Of a DNA stretch of 64,000 bases, positions 5,281-14,863 are shown piece by piece (position 1 is the stretch's first letter; every line of letters starts with the position of its first letter). Source of the stretch: Rhodocyclaceae bacterium (GTDB taxonomy: Bacteria > Pseudomonadota > Gammaproteobacteria > Burkholderiales > Ga0077523). The position numbers and the translations under genes were made by a program. The notes beneath the pieces are model-generated. The model was given only the letters and a program-made list of their open reading frames with translations, was not told the DNA's origin and did not search any database. Location: positions 1-64,000 of the forward strand of contig JADCHQ010000003.1 in the NCBI GenBank assembly GCA_020248405.1, given 5' to 3'.

Positions 5281-5748
5281 CTATCGGCCTCCCAGCCGTG
5301 GCCGCCACACCCCCAAGGCCATGGCCGCCAGCCCGGTGGCGGCGGCCACGCCCGTCCAGAGCGCCTCGCGCGCCAGAGCCGCGGCCAGCGCAGCGCCCAC
5401 CGGCTGGCCTGTGGCGGCGCGCCGCGCCAGATCGGCGGCCAGGTCGGCCGCCGGTGCCGCGATCACCATCACCACCGCGGCGGCCATGCTGCCCGCCACC
5501 AGCTTCACCCATACCCAGCGTGCGTCCATGTAGGCCTGGCGCGACAGCATGGCCAGCGCGCCGCTCACCCACAGCAGCAGCACCGCGGGCACGCTCACGC
5601 GCCACAGCACCCAGGCGATAGCGCCGCGCAGGGCCGGCAACTGGGCTGGGTCGCGGGCTGCCGCCACGGCTAGGGCGGCGGCTGCCGCCAGCGAGCCCAG
5701 GAAAGCGGCCGAGGTTGCGATGTGGATGAACTTGAGGGTGCGTTGCAT
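5281..5748 (-). CDS. Small integral membrane protein, DUF2269-like
   Basis: The protein has 155 residues, rich in Ala, with about four hydrophobic segments (roughly residues 8-30, 43-67, 77-100 and 128-150). It opens 'MQRTLKFIHIATSAAFLGSL', a pattern of one His in the first membrane helix seen in DUF2269/CopD-like proteins, which suggests heme or metal binding but does not prove it. I chose ATG 5748 because upstream in-frame starts would prepend a hydrophilic stretch not expected for this fold. It is the first ordinary high-GC gene after the mobile island and stands alone. Confidence 0.65.
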   Translation of the reverse strand: MQRTLKFIHIATSAAFLGSLAAAAALAVAAARDPAQLPALRGAIAWVLWRVSVPAVLLLWVSGALAMLSRQAYMDARWVWVKLVAGSMAAAVVMVIAAPAADLAADLARRAATGQPVGAALAAALAREALWTGVAAATGLAAMALGVWRPRLGGR

Positions 5749-6073
5749 GGTGCTGTAAGCGGGACTTGCGGGCTGCTGCGGGAGATGCCCGTGGGGTGTG
5801 TGCATCACCCGCGTGGCCCCCCGGCCTGAATGGGTCCAAGAACGTTTATGTGAAGAATTGGCGCCAAACCACACGGCGCAACACGGGAAGCCACGCTGGC
5901 ACGGGATTCCGGTGAAGATGAAGAACCCGTGCGTCCGGCGAGGTCGTTCAAGATGCACGGCCTTCATGATCGTTGCCCGCTGCTTCGGCCAGTCGAAAAT
6001 GCCGGGGGCGGCGCGCCATGCGTGACCTCAAGACCTCCGCTTGACCTTGCGCTATTCGGATGCCCGGCCTTGC
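5749..6073. other. Intergenic stretch, no gene recognised
   Basis: Some 325 bases separate the membrane protein and the FkbM gene, both on the minus strand. No conserved protein fragment, tRNA or strong terminator is seen. It should contain the promoter of the membrane-protein gene. Confidence 0.5.
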
Positions 6074-7150
6074 CTATCGCGCACCGGAGCCATCGACACA
6101 GTAACAAACGGTCTCCTCCGAGTGGATTGAATAATGGTCGAGGTACATCCGGTAAAAAGGAAAGGTATTGCTGAGATAGATGGGGATCTCGAACAAATCA
6201 TCTGGCTTGTGGTACACGGAAATAGCAAGCTTCGGTCGAAATTTTTGAATGGTGGATGTGGCGCCCCTCAGGGCATTCAGCTCGGATCCTTCTATGTCGA
6301 ACTTAATGAAATCCACTTGTGCGATGGCGCCAGACGCGACCAGGGAATCGATACTGGCCAGTGGCACGGATTGTCCGTCGCAGCGAAAGCCAGGGGCGTA
6401 CGCCTTCAGACTTATGGGCTCCTCGAAGACATCGACATCCGACAACCCGAAAGGCATGGACTGAATCTGCAGGCCAGGGTTTTGCCGAGCGTTATGGTCG
6501 ATGACGTCGATGTGTTCCTGAACGGGATCAAACGCGTAGACCTTGCCCTCTGACCCTGCCGCATTGGCGAAAACCACCGCTGAGTCTCCAAGGCATGCAC
6601 CGCCATCAATCACATGGTCCCCGAGTTGAGGGGCGATCCTTATGCCATCACGGCTGAAAAAGTACTGCTTGCGGTAGAGGCAGTATTCAAGACCGATGCA
6701 GTCCGCCTTGTAACGTATCCCTTCGAAAACAAAATCAAAGTGTTTCAGTGCGCCAAACATGCCGGCAATGCTCAACTGGCTGGGCTGTGACGCCTCGGCA
6801 TCGAAGTAGGCCGACCGATCGTTCGGCCTGTCACGTCCAAAGGACAGCGGAATCCGGACGCTCTGATGCCCCCCCAGACGATAAGCAATGAGGTGGAGCA
6901 GCAGCATTCTCGAATGATCATCGGCCAGCCTCTGGTAAGCATCGAACAGGGCAGAGTGGGTTCGAAAAAACCAGTCGAAGTAAAAGACCCGGTCTTGGGG
7001 ACGAAAGTCCCGTGATCGATCAACCCCGTCCGGACCGAATCTTTCGTGGTCAAAGTTATCCGTAAGATGGGTTTCCTTGATCGCACGCAGAGTGGTTCCG
7101 AGAACGAGCTGGTAGAAATCAGAAGCGGAAGCTGGAAGACGATCGAACAT
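6074..7150 (-). CDS. FkbM-family SAM-dependent methyltransferase
   Basis: The 358-residue protein has a Rossmann-type methyltransferase domain in its second half. 'VIDGGACLGDSAVVFANAAG' (about residues 188-207) is motif I for SAM binding, 'KVYAFDPVQEH' motif II, and 'VDFIKFDIEGSELNALRGA' (about residues 278-296) is the FkbM signature. The N-terminal 150 residues are not recognised. FkbM proteins methylate sugars or other hydroxyl groups, often in polysaccharide clusters; no such cluster is beside it. Base composition is lower in GC than the genes to its right, so it may be acquired, in line with the neighbouring mobile island. Confidence 0.85.
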   Translation of the reverse strand: MFDRLPASASDFYQLVLGTTLRAIKETHLTDNFDHERFGPDGVDRSRDFRPQDRVFYFDWFFRTHSALFDAYQRLADDHSRMLLLHLIAYRLGGHQSVRIPLSFGRDRPNDRSAYFDAEASQPSQLSIAGMFGALKHFDFVFEGIRYKADCIGLEYCLYRKQYFFSRDGIRIAPQLGDHVIDGGACLGDSAVVFANAAGSEGKVYAFDPVQEHIDVIDHNARQNPGLQIQSMPFGLSDVDVFEEPISLKAYAPGFRCDGQSVPLASIDSLVASGAIAQVDFIKFDIEGSELNALRGATSTIQKFRPKLAISVYHKPDDLFEIPIYLSNTFPFYRMYLDHYSIHSEETVCYCVDGSGAR

Positions 7151-7300
7151 GCGGGTAACCTCGATTCACAAAATCGTCTGGCTGAAAAGAAACACCACTA
7201 GGAAAACAAACCGAGTCGAACTTTCCGAAATCACCGCGGCTAGCCACGATGACTGTATTGATCCAAAGGTCTCGAGGCCGCGCCGGGGGCCGCCAGCCGG

Positions 7301-9022
7301 CTAGTGAATCTCCGGCTCCGCCGTGGGCGCCGTGCCTTCCAGGAAGTCGAAGTCGCAGCCCTGAGGCGCCTGGCGGATGTGCTTCGAGAAGATGGCCCCA
7401 TACCCGCGGGCGAAGCGCGGCGCGGGGGGCTGCCAGGCGGCGCGGCGCGCGGTCATCTCCTCTTCGCTCACCAGCAGGTCGAGGCGGCGCGCGGCTACGT
7501 CCAGGCGCACCAGGTCGCCCTCGCGCACCAGGGCTAGGGGCCCGCCCACAAAGCTCTCGGGCGCCACGTGCAGCACGCAGGTGCCGTAGCTGGTGCCGCT
7601 CATGCGCGCATCGGAGATGCGCACCATGTCGCGCACGCCCTGGCGCAGCAGCTTCTTGGGGATCGGCAGCATGCCCCACTCGGGCATGCCGGGGCCGCCC
7701 AGGGGCCCGGCGTTGCGCAGGATGAGCACCGAGTCGGCGTCCACATCCAGGTCGGGGCTGTCGATGCGCGCGGCCATTTGGTCGTAGTTGTCGAACACCA
7801 CCGCGCGGCCGGTGTGCTGCAGCAGGCGCGGATCGGCGGCGTTGGCCTTGATGACCGCGCCGTCGGGCGCGAGGTTGCCGCGCAGCACGCGCAGCCCGCC
7901 CTCGGGCTGGATGGGGTTGCCGGGGGTGCGGATCACGTCGGGCAGGTGGATGCGCGCATTGGCCACGTTCTCGCCCAGGGTGCGGCCCGTGCAGGTGAGC
8001 GCATCGCGGTGCAGCAGCGCGCCCATGCCTTCCATGAGCGCCGCCATGCCGCCGGCGTAGTGGAAGTCTTCCATCAGGTACTGGCCAGCCGGACGCATGT
8101 TCACCAGGTAGGGGGTCTGGCGGCCGAGTTCCTCGAAGCGGTCGAGGTTGAGCGGGATGCCGGCGCGGCCGGCCATGGCGATCACGTGGATGAGCGCGTT
8201 GGTGGAGCCGCCCAGGGCCATGAGCACGCGGATGGCGTTGTCCACGGACTGGGGCGAGAGGATGCGGCGCGGCGTGAGGTCTTCCCACACCATTTCTACG
8301 ATGCGCCGGCCGCTCGCCTTGGCCATGCGCGCGTGGCCGGAGTCCACCGCCGGAATGGTGCTGGCCGAGGGCAGGGAAAAGCCCAGGGTCTCGATGATGC
8401 CGGTCATGGTGGAAGCCGTGCCCATGGTCATGCAGGTGCCCGGCGAGCGCGAGATGCCCTCCTCGATCTGCTGCCAGTCGCGCTCGGTGATGCGGCCGGC
8501 GCGCAGCTCGTCCCAGTACTTCCACGCGTCCGAGCCCGAGCCCAGGGTGCGGCCCTGCCAGTTGCCGCGCAGCATGGGGCCGGCGGGCACGAAGATGGCG
8601 GGCAGGTTCATGCTGATGGCGCCCATGAGCAGCCCGGGGCCGGTCTTGTCGCAGCCGCCCATGAGCACGCAGCCGTCCACCGGATAGGAGCGCAGCAGCT
8701 CTTCGGTCTCCATGGCCAGCAGGTTGCGGTACATCATGGTGGTGGGTTTCTGGAACACTTCGGCGAGCGAGATGGCCGGCATCTCGATGGGGAATCCGCC
8801 TGCCTGCCACACGCCGCGTTTTACCTCCTCGGCGCGTTCGCGCAGGTGCGAGTGGCAGTGGTTCACCTCGCTCCAGGTGTTGAGGATGGCGATGACCGGC
8901 TTGCCCTCCATGTCCTCGCGCTCGTGGCCGAGCTGCAGGATGCGGCTGCGGTGGCCGAAGCCGCGCAAGTCCTGGGTGGCGAACCAGCGCTGGCTGCGCA
9001 ATTCGGCGGCTGTCTTTTTCAT
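7301..9022 (-). CDS. IlvD/Edd-family sugar-acid dehydratase, L-arabinonate dehydratase-like
   Basis: The protein (573 residues) removes water from an aldonic acid to give a 2-keto-3-deoxy acid. The three Cys expected to hold the Fe-S cluster are seen at 56 (NHCHSH), 124 (GGCDKT) and 197 (GTCMTMG), spaced as in the [2Fe-2S] L-arabinonate dehydratase of Rhizobium. The catalytic Ser is in 'SDARMSGTSYG' near residue 477. It is longer than a typical branched-chain amino-acid IlvD N-terminal match would suggest and the opening 'SQRWFATQDLRGFGHRSR' is typical of the arabinonate/xylonate group. No pentose genes flank it, so the true substrate is open. The start has an AGAG-type site upstream. Confidence 0.85.
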   Translation of the reverse strand: MKKTAAELRSQRWFATQDLRGFGHRSRILQLGHEREDMEGKPVIAILNTWSEVNHCHSHLRERAEEVKRGVWQAGGFPIEMPAISLAEVFQKPTTMMYRNLLAMETEELLRSYPVDGCVLMGGCDKTGPGLLMGAISMNLPAIFVPAGPMLRGNWQGRTLGSGSDAWKYWDELRAGRITERDWQQIEEGISRSPGTCMTMGTASTMTGIIETLGFSLPSASTIPAVDSGHARMAKASGRRIVEMVWEDLTPRRILSPQSVDNAIRVLMALGGSTNALIHVIAMAGRAGIPLNLDRFEELGRQTPYLVNMRPAGQYLMEDFHYAGGMAALMEGMGALLHRDALTCTGRTLGENVANARIHLPDVIRTPGNPIQPEGGLRVLRGNLAPDGAVIKANAADPRLLQHTGRAVVFDNYDQMAARIDSPDLDVDADSVLILRNAGPLGGPGMPEWGMLPIPKKLLRQGVRDMVRISDARMSGTSYGTCVLHVAPESFVGGPLALVREGDLVRLDVAARRLDLLVSEEEMTARRAAWQPPAPRFARGYGAIFSKHIRQAPQGCDFDFLEGTAPTAEPEIH

Positions 9023-9067
9023 GCTCTCCCCCGTGATTTTCTTCAGCGAGGGCCGATCTTAAAGCGA

Positions 9068-9093
9068 CGAGGGGCAGCCTCGGCTGCCCCTCG
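9068..9093 (-). terminator. Stem-loop terminator after the RaiA-like gene
   Basis: A perfect 12-bp stem CGAGGGGCAGCC/GGCTGCCCCTCG with a 2-base loop lies 24 bases after the stop of the 9118-9501 gene. On the minus strand it is followed by TCGCTTTAAG, a weak T run. It separates that gene from the dehydratase. Confidence 0.65.
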
Positions 9094-9117
9094 CGGTGTG
9101 GAACGGCGTAGACCGTT

Positions 9118-9501
9118 TCAGGACTCGTGGGGTTGCGTTCCCGTGTCTTCGACCGCGGGCTCGCGCCGGCCGTTATCGTGCCGCTTCACCTCGCCGCGCA
9201 GGCGCTGGGTGTAGTCTTCCAGCTGGCGTTTGGCGGCGTCGAAGGCGTCGCGCAGGGCTACGTAGGGGTCTTCGTGGTGGTGCAGGTTGGCCACCAGTTC
9301 GGAGCCGGGCACCCGAAGGTCGATGTGCACGCAGAAGTGCTTGCCCTGGTGCTTGTGGCGGTGGGGCTGCTCCACAGTCACGTGACAGCCCTGAATGTGG
9401 TCGAAGATCGATTCGAGCTTGCGCACCTTCTCGCGGATGTGGTTTTCGAGCGCATCGGAGTGGGGTGTGTCGCGGAAAGTGATCTGCAGTTGCGTCTGCA
9501 T
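9118..9501 (-). CDS. HPF/RaiA-family ribosome-associated protein
   Basis: This 127-residue protein has the S30AE fold. It opens 'MQTQLQITFRDTPHSDALEN', has a first helix 'IREKVRKLESIFDHI', then 'CHVTVEQPHRHKHQGKHFCV' and 'ALRDAFDAAKRQLEDY'. Such proteins bind the 30S subunit in stationary phase or cold stress. The C-terminal tail beyond residue 105 is charged and probably disordered; it lacks the long domain of dimerising HPF. The His-rich HRHKHQGKH segment is unusual. Start ATG 9501 has GAGGAG upstream. It is not next to rpoN, where hpf usually lies, so this is a paralogue or RaiA-type copy. Confidence 0.85.
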   Translation of the reverse strand: MQTQLQITFRDTPHSDALENHIREKVRKLESIFDHIQGCHVTVEQPHRHKHQGKHFCVHIDLRVPGSELVANLHHHEDPYVALRDAFDAAKRQLEDYTQRLRGEVKRHDNGRREPAVEDTGTQPHES

Positions 9502-9776
9502 CTTCGTGCTCCTCGTTGCGGGATTTCTCGATGGGGCCTGGCGGGGGCGATGGCGGCGGGGTGTCCTCCTGTTCGGGCGGCGCCGGTTGCTGCGCAAGGC
9601 CGGGCGGCCGCTGGAAAAATCCTTGGAATCGGTCAGGCTCCGCCCCGGCACCGGGGCATTTTGTTTCTGTTGTTTCTGGGTTTGCTGAGCCAAGCATGGG
9701 GCGCAACGGCGCGGGCGTCAACGTGGTTGACGCCTTTCTGTCACCAGTGGTTACAAGCCCGGCGTGCCGGGCGCCT
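9502..9776. other. Intergenic stretch with two hairpins
   Basis: This 275-base gap lies between two minus-strand genes. A perfect 9-bp hairpin GGCGTCAAC/GTTGACGCC lies at 9714-9734, and GCCCGGC/GCCGGGC at 9757-9772, the latter directly after the GH57 stop and probably its terminator. The remainder, including a Pro-rich minus-strand open frame, shows no recognisable gene and should hold the promoter of the RaiA-like gene. Confidence 0.5.
9757..9772 (-). terminator. Hairpin after the GH57 gene
   Basis: GCCCGGC-gt-GCCGGGC forms a 7-bp stem four bases after the stop of the GH57 gene at 9777. On the minus strand it is followed by TTGTAACC. It probably ends the glgC-GH57 transcript. Confidence 0.5.
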
Positions 9777-11783
9777 TCAGGGGTCAACGCCCTGGAAGGG
9801 CCGCAGCCGTACCGACACCGTGGCGCGGCCGGGGGCCACAGGCCAGCGCAGCTCCAGGGTGGCCGCCTGCATCACCTTCTCGAAACCGGCCTCCGACTGG
9901 GACACGGTGTGAAGCGGCTGCGCCGTGACCCGCGCCGGCGGGTCCATCAGCACTTCCAGGCCGCCGCCCAGCACGCCGTCCTCCAGACGCAGGCGGGCGC
10001 AGTTCTCCAGCACATGGCGCTCGCCGAAACCGCCCAGCACGCCGTCCTCGCCGCGGTAGCGGCCCAGGAAGCCGTCGCAGCTTGGCATGGCGAGGTTCAG
10101 CTCGCTGCACCAGGTGCCCGCGTCCCCGGGCTCCAGTTGCCAGGACACCGCCAGCGCACCGTCGTGGAAAACATAGCGCTTGTGCACCGTCCCGCCCGCC
10201 ACCGGGGCATGGAACCCGGCCTCCTCGCCGCGCGTGGGCCGGTAGCGGGGCCATGTGGCGGCGCCCTCGCGGGACTCCCAGGCGTCGAGGAACAGGGCGC
10301 GGTTGCGAGCGTCGGGTTCGGCATCGGCGCGGGTGATGGCGTGGCGGAAGGCAACCCGGTCGTGCGCGGAGGCGATGCCCTCGCCCGCATGGGACGAGGC
10401 CTGTTCGCCGATGCGTCCGTGGTAGTGCTCCACGCGCCGCGTGAGCGAGTCGCCGAAGTTGTGCGCCAGCGGCAGGGAGGAGAACTCCACCAGCGCCGCG
10501 TGACCGTCGTCGCGCAGCGCCGCCACCAGGCCGGGCGCGCGCAGCAGCAACTCGTCGTGGCCGTCCAGGTCGGCATCCTGTCGCGCCGCCGGCGCGGAAG
10601 GGGCGAGCTGCTCCAGCTCGCGCTCCAGCGACAGCAGCGCATTCCACACCGCGCGGCGCAGGTGCGGCAGGTACAGCCCGCCGAACAGGCCGTGCCAGTA
10701 GGCGTCGTTGGCCTGGCCCCGGTGCAGCAGCGCGCGCAGCCGTGCATCGGCCCGGGGCAGCGCGGCGAGCCGCTCCGACAGGCCGAGCATGCGCTTGTGC
10801 ATCCAGTTGGCCTCGGGGTAGCGGCTCATGAAGTTGCGCCAGATGCCGCCCCGCAGGAAAGGCTTGAAGCGTTCGTAGTGGCCGGCTGCCTTCTGGGCCT
10901 CGAGCAGCGCCGCGTAGTCGGCGGCGCGCGCCGCCGGCAGCGACCACTCGCCCATTTCCAGGTACGAGGTGGCGGGCAGATACACCACGCCGCGGCCGTG
11001 CTGTTCGCGGTGAAACTCGGCGAAGTGGCGCGTGCGGATCACCGGCGAGGCGAGCACGCCCTCGATGAAATGCTCCAGCCAGCGCTGTTCGAACACCCAC
11101 TCGAAGGTGTCGGGCCAGATGCCGAATTTCTCGATGTCATCGAAATAGATGGCTGCCTCACCGCCGCCTTCGCGCGCCTGCGATTCGATCCATGCCACCG
11201 CCTCTCGGGCGGGCGCGAAGGGCAGGCGGTAGCGCAGCGCTTCGGAGATGGGAAACAGGTCGAGCCGCTCTCCGCCTTCCTCGGTGGAGAACCAGCCGCC
11301 CAGCGCCGCGGCGTCGAGGCCGGCGCACAGGAAGTGGTAGTCGTCCACCATCACGTAGCGCAGGCCGGCGGCGTGCAGCGCTGTGACCACCGAGGATTCC
11401 CACACCCGCTCGGTGAGCCAGGCGCCTTGCGGCCGCGCGCCCAGGCCCGCTTCCAGCCGCGACGACAGCGCCTCGATCTGCGACAGCCGGTCGCGCGCCG
11501 GAATGGCCGCCAGCACCGGCTCCATGTCGCCGCCGCCGAACAGCTCGCACTGGCCGCGGCTCACCATGTGGCGCAACAGTGCCAGGTCTTCGGGATGGCG
11601 CTCCAGCAGTTGTTCGAGCAGCCAGCCGCTCAGGTGTATGGCGAAGCGGAACTCCGGATAGCGGTACACCGTCCGCAGGAACGGCCGGTAGGATTTTTCG
11701 TGGGCTTCCTCCACCACCCCGGTGAAGTTGCCCGCGGGCTGGTGGGCGTGCACCCCGAACAGCAGAGAAATGGAGCGGGTCAC
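9777..11783 (-). CDS. GH57 glycoside hydrolase (4-alpha-glucanotransferase/alpha-amylase type)
   Basis: The 668-residue protein begins 'SISLLFGVHAHQPAGNF', the GH57 region I with the His-x-His-Gln-Pro motif. The nucleophile Glu is expected in 'GAWLTERVWES' and the acid/base Asp in 'AAIYFDDIEKFGIWPDTFEW'. The C-terminal half matches the DUF1925/DUF1926 beta-domains found in Thermotoga-type alpha-amylase and Thermococcus-type 4-alpha-glucanotransferase. It acts on glucan side chains or maltodextrins. I chose GTG 11783, ten bases after the stop of the upstream GH57 gene; the frame is open further but overlaps that gene. It is the last gene of a glgC-GH57-GH57 operon. Confidence 0.87.
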   Translation of the reverse strand: MTRSISLLFGVHAHQPAGNFTGVVEEAHEKSYRPFLRTVYRYPEFRFAIHLSGWLLEQLLERHPEDLALLRHMVSRGQCELFGGGDMEPVLAAIPARDRLSQIEALSSRLEAGLGARPQGAWLTERVWESSVVTALHAAGLRYVMVDDYHFLCAGLDAAALGGWFSTEEGGERLDLFPISEALRYRLPFAPAREAVAWIESQAREGGGEAAIYFDDIEKFGIWPDTFEWVFEQRWLEHFIEGVLASPVIRTRHFAEFHREQHGRGVVYLPATSYLEMGEWSLPAARAADYAALLEAQKAAGHYERFKPFLRGGIWRNFMSRYPEANWMHKRMLGLSERLAALPRADARLRALLHRGQANDAYWHGLFGGLYLPHLRRAVWNALLSLERELEQLAPSAPAARQDADLDGHDELLLRAPGLVAALRDDGHAALVEFSSLPLAHNFGDSLTRRVEHYHGRIGEQASSHAGEGIASAHDRVAFRHAITRADAEPDARNRALFLDAWESREGAATWPRYRPTRGEEAGFHAPVAGGTVHKRYVFHDGALAVSWQLEPGDAGTWCSELNLAMPSCDGFLGRYRGEDGVLGGFGERHVLENCARLRLEDGVLGGGLEVLMDPPARVTAQPLHTVSQSEAGFEKVMQAATLELRWPVAPGRATVSVRLRPFQGVDP

Positions 11784-11793
11784 GCAGCGGCCT

Positions 11794-13458
11794 TCAGGAG
11801 GCGCGGCGCATGGCGCCGCCAAGTTCGGCTTCGCCGCCGCCGTGGCTGAGCGGCGTATCGAGGGCCGCCGGCGCCGGCAGTTGCAGCAGCCGGTACAGCG
11901 CCGCGAGGTTGGCGCGGAACACCTGTTCCATGCTGGCCACGGCGGCGCCGGGGTTGTAGTCGCCCAGCCACCAGAACCAGTCGGAGCTTTCGCACACCGC
12001 CAGCTGGCGTTCGGCGGCGCGCGCCGCCGCGGCATCCAGGCGCGCGCTGGCCATCACCAGGTCGTAGTGGCGCTTGGCCTCGCACAGCAGATCCCAGGCG
12101 CGATTCTTTTCGGCCGACCCGATCCAGGTGGAGAGATTGCCGTACACCCAGCTGCCGGCGCGCAAGCTCTGCAGGGGTGCGCCGGGCGCCGGGCCCTCTT
12201 CCACCACCTCGGCGAAGGTGGTGGTGCGAATGCCGGCGTGGCTCTCCAGGGCGCCGTAGAGATCCTCGAAGAAGAAGTAGCCGTTGTAGGGGTAGTACTC
12301 CCAGGCGTTTTCGCCATCGAGGATGACACTCACCACGGTGGCTTCGCCCGGGGGCGCGGCGGCGCCCACGGCGCGGACCTGTTCGAGGAAATGGCCAGCC
12401 GCGTCGCGCCCGTGCCAGTCGCTGTACTCGAACCCCACCAGGTCGGAGAGGCGGTCATCGCGGAAGAACACGCTCAGGCCGGTGTCGCGCCAGCGGTGGC
12501 CCCGGTAGGGCGCGCGAATGCTTTCCCCGCCGCGGCCGGCGGCTTCGAGGCTCGCATGCAGCACGCCCTCGCCGCTGGCGGTCCAGCGCACGCCGGCGGC
12601 AGCCAGCAGGTCGAGCACGGACTCCGAAACGGCACCCTCTGCCGGCCATACCCCCTGGGGCCGCGCGCCGAAGCGCTGCGCGTGGCTGCGCAGTGCGCGA
12701 TCCAGGTGGGCCTCCAGGCGGGTGCGGCCACCCGGATAGCAGTGCGATAGCGGCAGGGACAGCGCGGGCTGGCTTTCGCGGGCAGCGGCGAAGTCGAGCA
12801 GCAACGGCCCCAGCGGATGGTCGTGGGGCGTGCAGGACAGCTCCACCTGGCCGCGCTCGGCAAGCGCCCGCCAGCGCGGCAACACGCCGCTCACCACCTC
12901 CTGGTAAACCGCCAGCAGCCGCAGCCGGTCGCTCGCCGTGAAGCCCTGCCCCTTGGACATGAGCTCCACCACGCTGGCGTGGCGGCGGCGCACGGTCTCG
13001 CCCGTCCAGGCCAGGTGGTACCAGGTGACCAGGTCGGCGAAGTACTGGCCCGAGAGGTAGTCGAGCGCGCCTGTCCCCAGGGATTCAGCATGGCGAAACA
13101 GTTCGCGCAGGCGCCGATAGGCGGGGAAGGGCTCGATCATCTTGGCGTGATTGGCGCGGAAGCAGCGGTCGAGCAGAAACTCGCGTCCGGCGGCATCGAG
13201 ACCTTCCAGGTCGGGACGCGCCAGCGCCTCCAGCAGCGGGTCGCGCAGTTCGCTGGCCGCGAAGGCGGCGGCGTAGTCCTCGAGCTGTTCGCACAGCACG
13301 GGCACGAAATTCACCACGGCCCGCACCCGCGGGTGGCGTTCCAGGTGCGCGGCCATGTCGGCGTAATCCTTCACCGCGTGCAGGTACACCCACGGCAGCC
13401 TGAAGCGGCCGCCCGGGCCCTCGCGAAAATCGGGCTGGTGCATGTGCCACAGCAGCAC
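11794..13458 (-). CDS. GH57 glycoside hydrolase (alpha-amylase/amylopullulanase-like)
   Basis: The 554-residue protein begins '[12 protein letters not shown]', GH57 region I. The nucleophile is expected in '[11 protein letters not shown]' (about residue 275) and the acid/base Asp in '[18 protein letters not shown]' (about residue 380), a signature of the COG1449 subgroup. A helical C-terminal domain ends with '[15 protein letters not shown]'. It probably trims or debranches glycogen. Start is GTG 13458, 19 bases after the glgC stop; no ATG is available nearby. The gene is sandwiched between glgC and the second GH57 gene on one transcript. Confidence 0.85.
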   Translation of the reverse strand: MLLWHMHQPDFREGPGGRFRLPWVYLHAVKDYADMAAHLERHPRVRAVVNFVPVLCEQLEDYAAAFAASELRDPLLEALARPDLEGLDAAGREFLLDRCFRANHAKMIEPFPAYRRLRELFRHAESLGTGALDYLSGQYFADLVTWYHLAWTGETVRRRHASVVELMSKGQGFTASDRLRLLAVYQEVVSGVLPRWRALAERGQVELSCTPHDHPLGPLLLDFAAARESQPALSLPLSHCYPGGRTRLEAHLDRALRSHAQRFGARPQGVWPAEGAVSESVLDLLAAAGVRWTASGEGVLHASLEAAGRGGESIRAPYRGHRWRDTGLSVFFRDDRLSDLVGFEYSDWHGRDAAGHFLEQVRAVGAAAPPGEATVVSVILDGENAWEYYPYNGYFFFEDLYGALESHAGIRTTTFAEVVEEGPAPGAPLQSLRAGSWVYGNLSTWIGSAEKNRAWDLLCEAKRHYDLVMASARLDAAAARAAERQLAVCESSDWFWWLGDYNPGAAVASMEQVFRANLAALYRLLQLPAPAALDTPLSHGGGEAELGGAMRRAS

Positions 13459-13477
13459 CAGCCGCGTCGCTGCGGTA

Positions 13478-14755
13478 TCAGCGCTGATGGGGCGTCTCCT
13501 GGCCGAGCATCTCGGGGGTGATCAGCGTGATGCCGCGTTCGGTGACGTGGAAGCGCCGCCGGTCGGCCTCGTGGTCGAAGCCCACCTCCAGACCCTCGGG
13601 CAGGTGGCAGCGCTTGTCCACCACGCAGCGGCGCAGCTTGGCGTAGCGGCCCACGGTGACCTCGGGCAGGATTACCGAGTCCTCCACCGAGGCGAAGCTG
13701 TGCACCCGCACCTTGGAGAACAGCACCGAGCGCGCCACGCGCGAGCCGCTCACCACGCAGCCGCCCGACACCAGCGAATCCACCGCCAGGCCGCGCCGTT
13801 GCGCATCGTCGAACACGAACTTCGCCGGCGGCAGCTGTTCCTGCCAGGTCCAGATGGGCCAGTCCTCGTCGTACATGTTGAGATCTGGGTCCACCCGCGC
13901 CAGGTCGAGGTTGGCTTCCCAGAAGGCGTCCACCGTGCCCACGTCGCGCCAGTAGGCCTGGCCCTCCTTGGAGCCCACGCAGCTGTCGCGGAAGTCGTGC
14001 GCGAACACCCGGTAGCGCGGCACCAGGTAGGGAATGATGTCGCGGCCGAAGTCGTGGGTGGAGCCGGGCGTGTCGGTGTCGCGGATCAGCTGTTCGTAGA
14101 GGAACGGCGCGTTGAAGATGTAGATGCCCATGCTCGCCAGGGCCATGCCTGGGCGCCCGGGAATCTCGCGGGGTGCGGCGGGCTTTTCCTGGAAGTCGCG
14201 CACGCGCCAGTCGGCGTCCACCCCCATCACGCCGAAGGCGCTGGCCTCCGGCACTGGCACCTCGATGCAGGCCACGGTGAGGTCCGCCTGGCGCGACACG
14301 TGTTCGGCCAGCATGGTGCCGTAATCCATCTTGTAGATGTGGTCTCCCCCCAGCACCAGCACGAACGCGGGCTTGTGGGCGCGGATGATGTCCAGGTTCT
14401 GGAACACCGCATCGGCGGTGCCTTCGTACCAGCCCTCGTCCAGCCGCTGGGAGGCGGGCAGTACGTCCACGAATTCGTCGAAGCGACCGTCCAGGAAGCT
14501 CCAGCCGCGCTGCACGTGGCGGATCAGGCTGTGGGCCTTGTACTGGGTGGCGATGCCGATCTTGCGCACGCCGGAATTGACGCAATTGGACAGCACGAAA
14601 TCCACGATGCGGAACTTGCCGCCGAAGGGCACGGCGGGCTTGGCGCGCCAGTCCGTCAGGTCGCGCAGCCGCGAGCCGCGGCCGCCCGCCAGCACCAGAG
14701 CGTAGCTGTCCTTGGTGAGGCGGCTCACGAAGCGGGCGTTGGAGTCGGTGGCCAT
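13478..14755 (-). CDS. glgC: Glucose-1-phosphate adenylyltransferase (ADP-glucose pyrophosphorylase)
   Basis: This 425-residue enzyme makes ADP-glucose from glucose-1-phosphate and ATP, the committed step of glycogen synthesis. '[17 protein letters not shown]' (about residues 20-36) is the nucleotide-binding loop; '[11 protein letters not shown]', '[15 protein letters not shown]' and 'VRDFQEKP' are catalytic and substrate-binding motifs. The C-terminal third is a left-handed beta-helix ('[18 protein letters not shown]'). Length matches bacterial GlgC. It is divergent from glgB and heads the minus-strand operon with two GH57 genes. ATG 14755 gives the usual basic N-terminus that often binds allosteric effectors. 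Confidence 0.95.
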   Translation of the reverse strand: MATDSNARFVSRLTKDSYALVLAGGRGSRLRDLTDWRAKPAVPFGGKFRIVDFVLSNCVNSGVRKIGIATQYKAHSLIRHVQRGWSFLDGRFDEFVDVLPASQRLDEGWYEGTADAVFQNLDIIRAHKPAFVLVLGGDHIYKMDYGTMLAEHVSRQADLTVACIEVPVPEASAFGVMGVDADWRVRDFQEKPAAPREIPGRPGMALASMGIYIFNAPFLYEQLIRDTDTPGSTHDFGRDIIPYLVPRYRVFAHDFRDSCVGSKEGQAYWRDVGTVDAFWEANLDLARVDPDLNMYDEDWPIWTWQEQLPPAKFVFDDAQRRGLAVDSLVSGGCVVSGSRVARSVLFSKVRVHSFASVEDSVILPEVTVGRYAKLRRCVVDKRCHLPEGLEVGFDHEADRRRFHVTERGITLITPEMLGQETPHQR

Positions 14756-14863
14756 GGGAGCGGTCCTGCGCGAGGCGCCGCGCCGCGGGCGGCGGCGGAC
14801 AGTTCTTATAATAGCCGCTCGATTCGTCCCCCCGGTGAACGGATTTCTCCGCGTGAGCGCACC
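14756..14863. promoter_or_regulatory. Divergent glgC / glgB promoter region
   Basis: This 108-base region separates glgC (minus) and glgB (plus). A consensus -10 box TATAAT lies at 14807-14812, about 50 bases before the glgB ATG; no good -35 is seen in the GC-rich run before it. One or both operons should start here. Confidence 0.5.
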
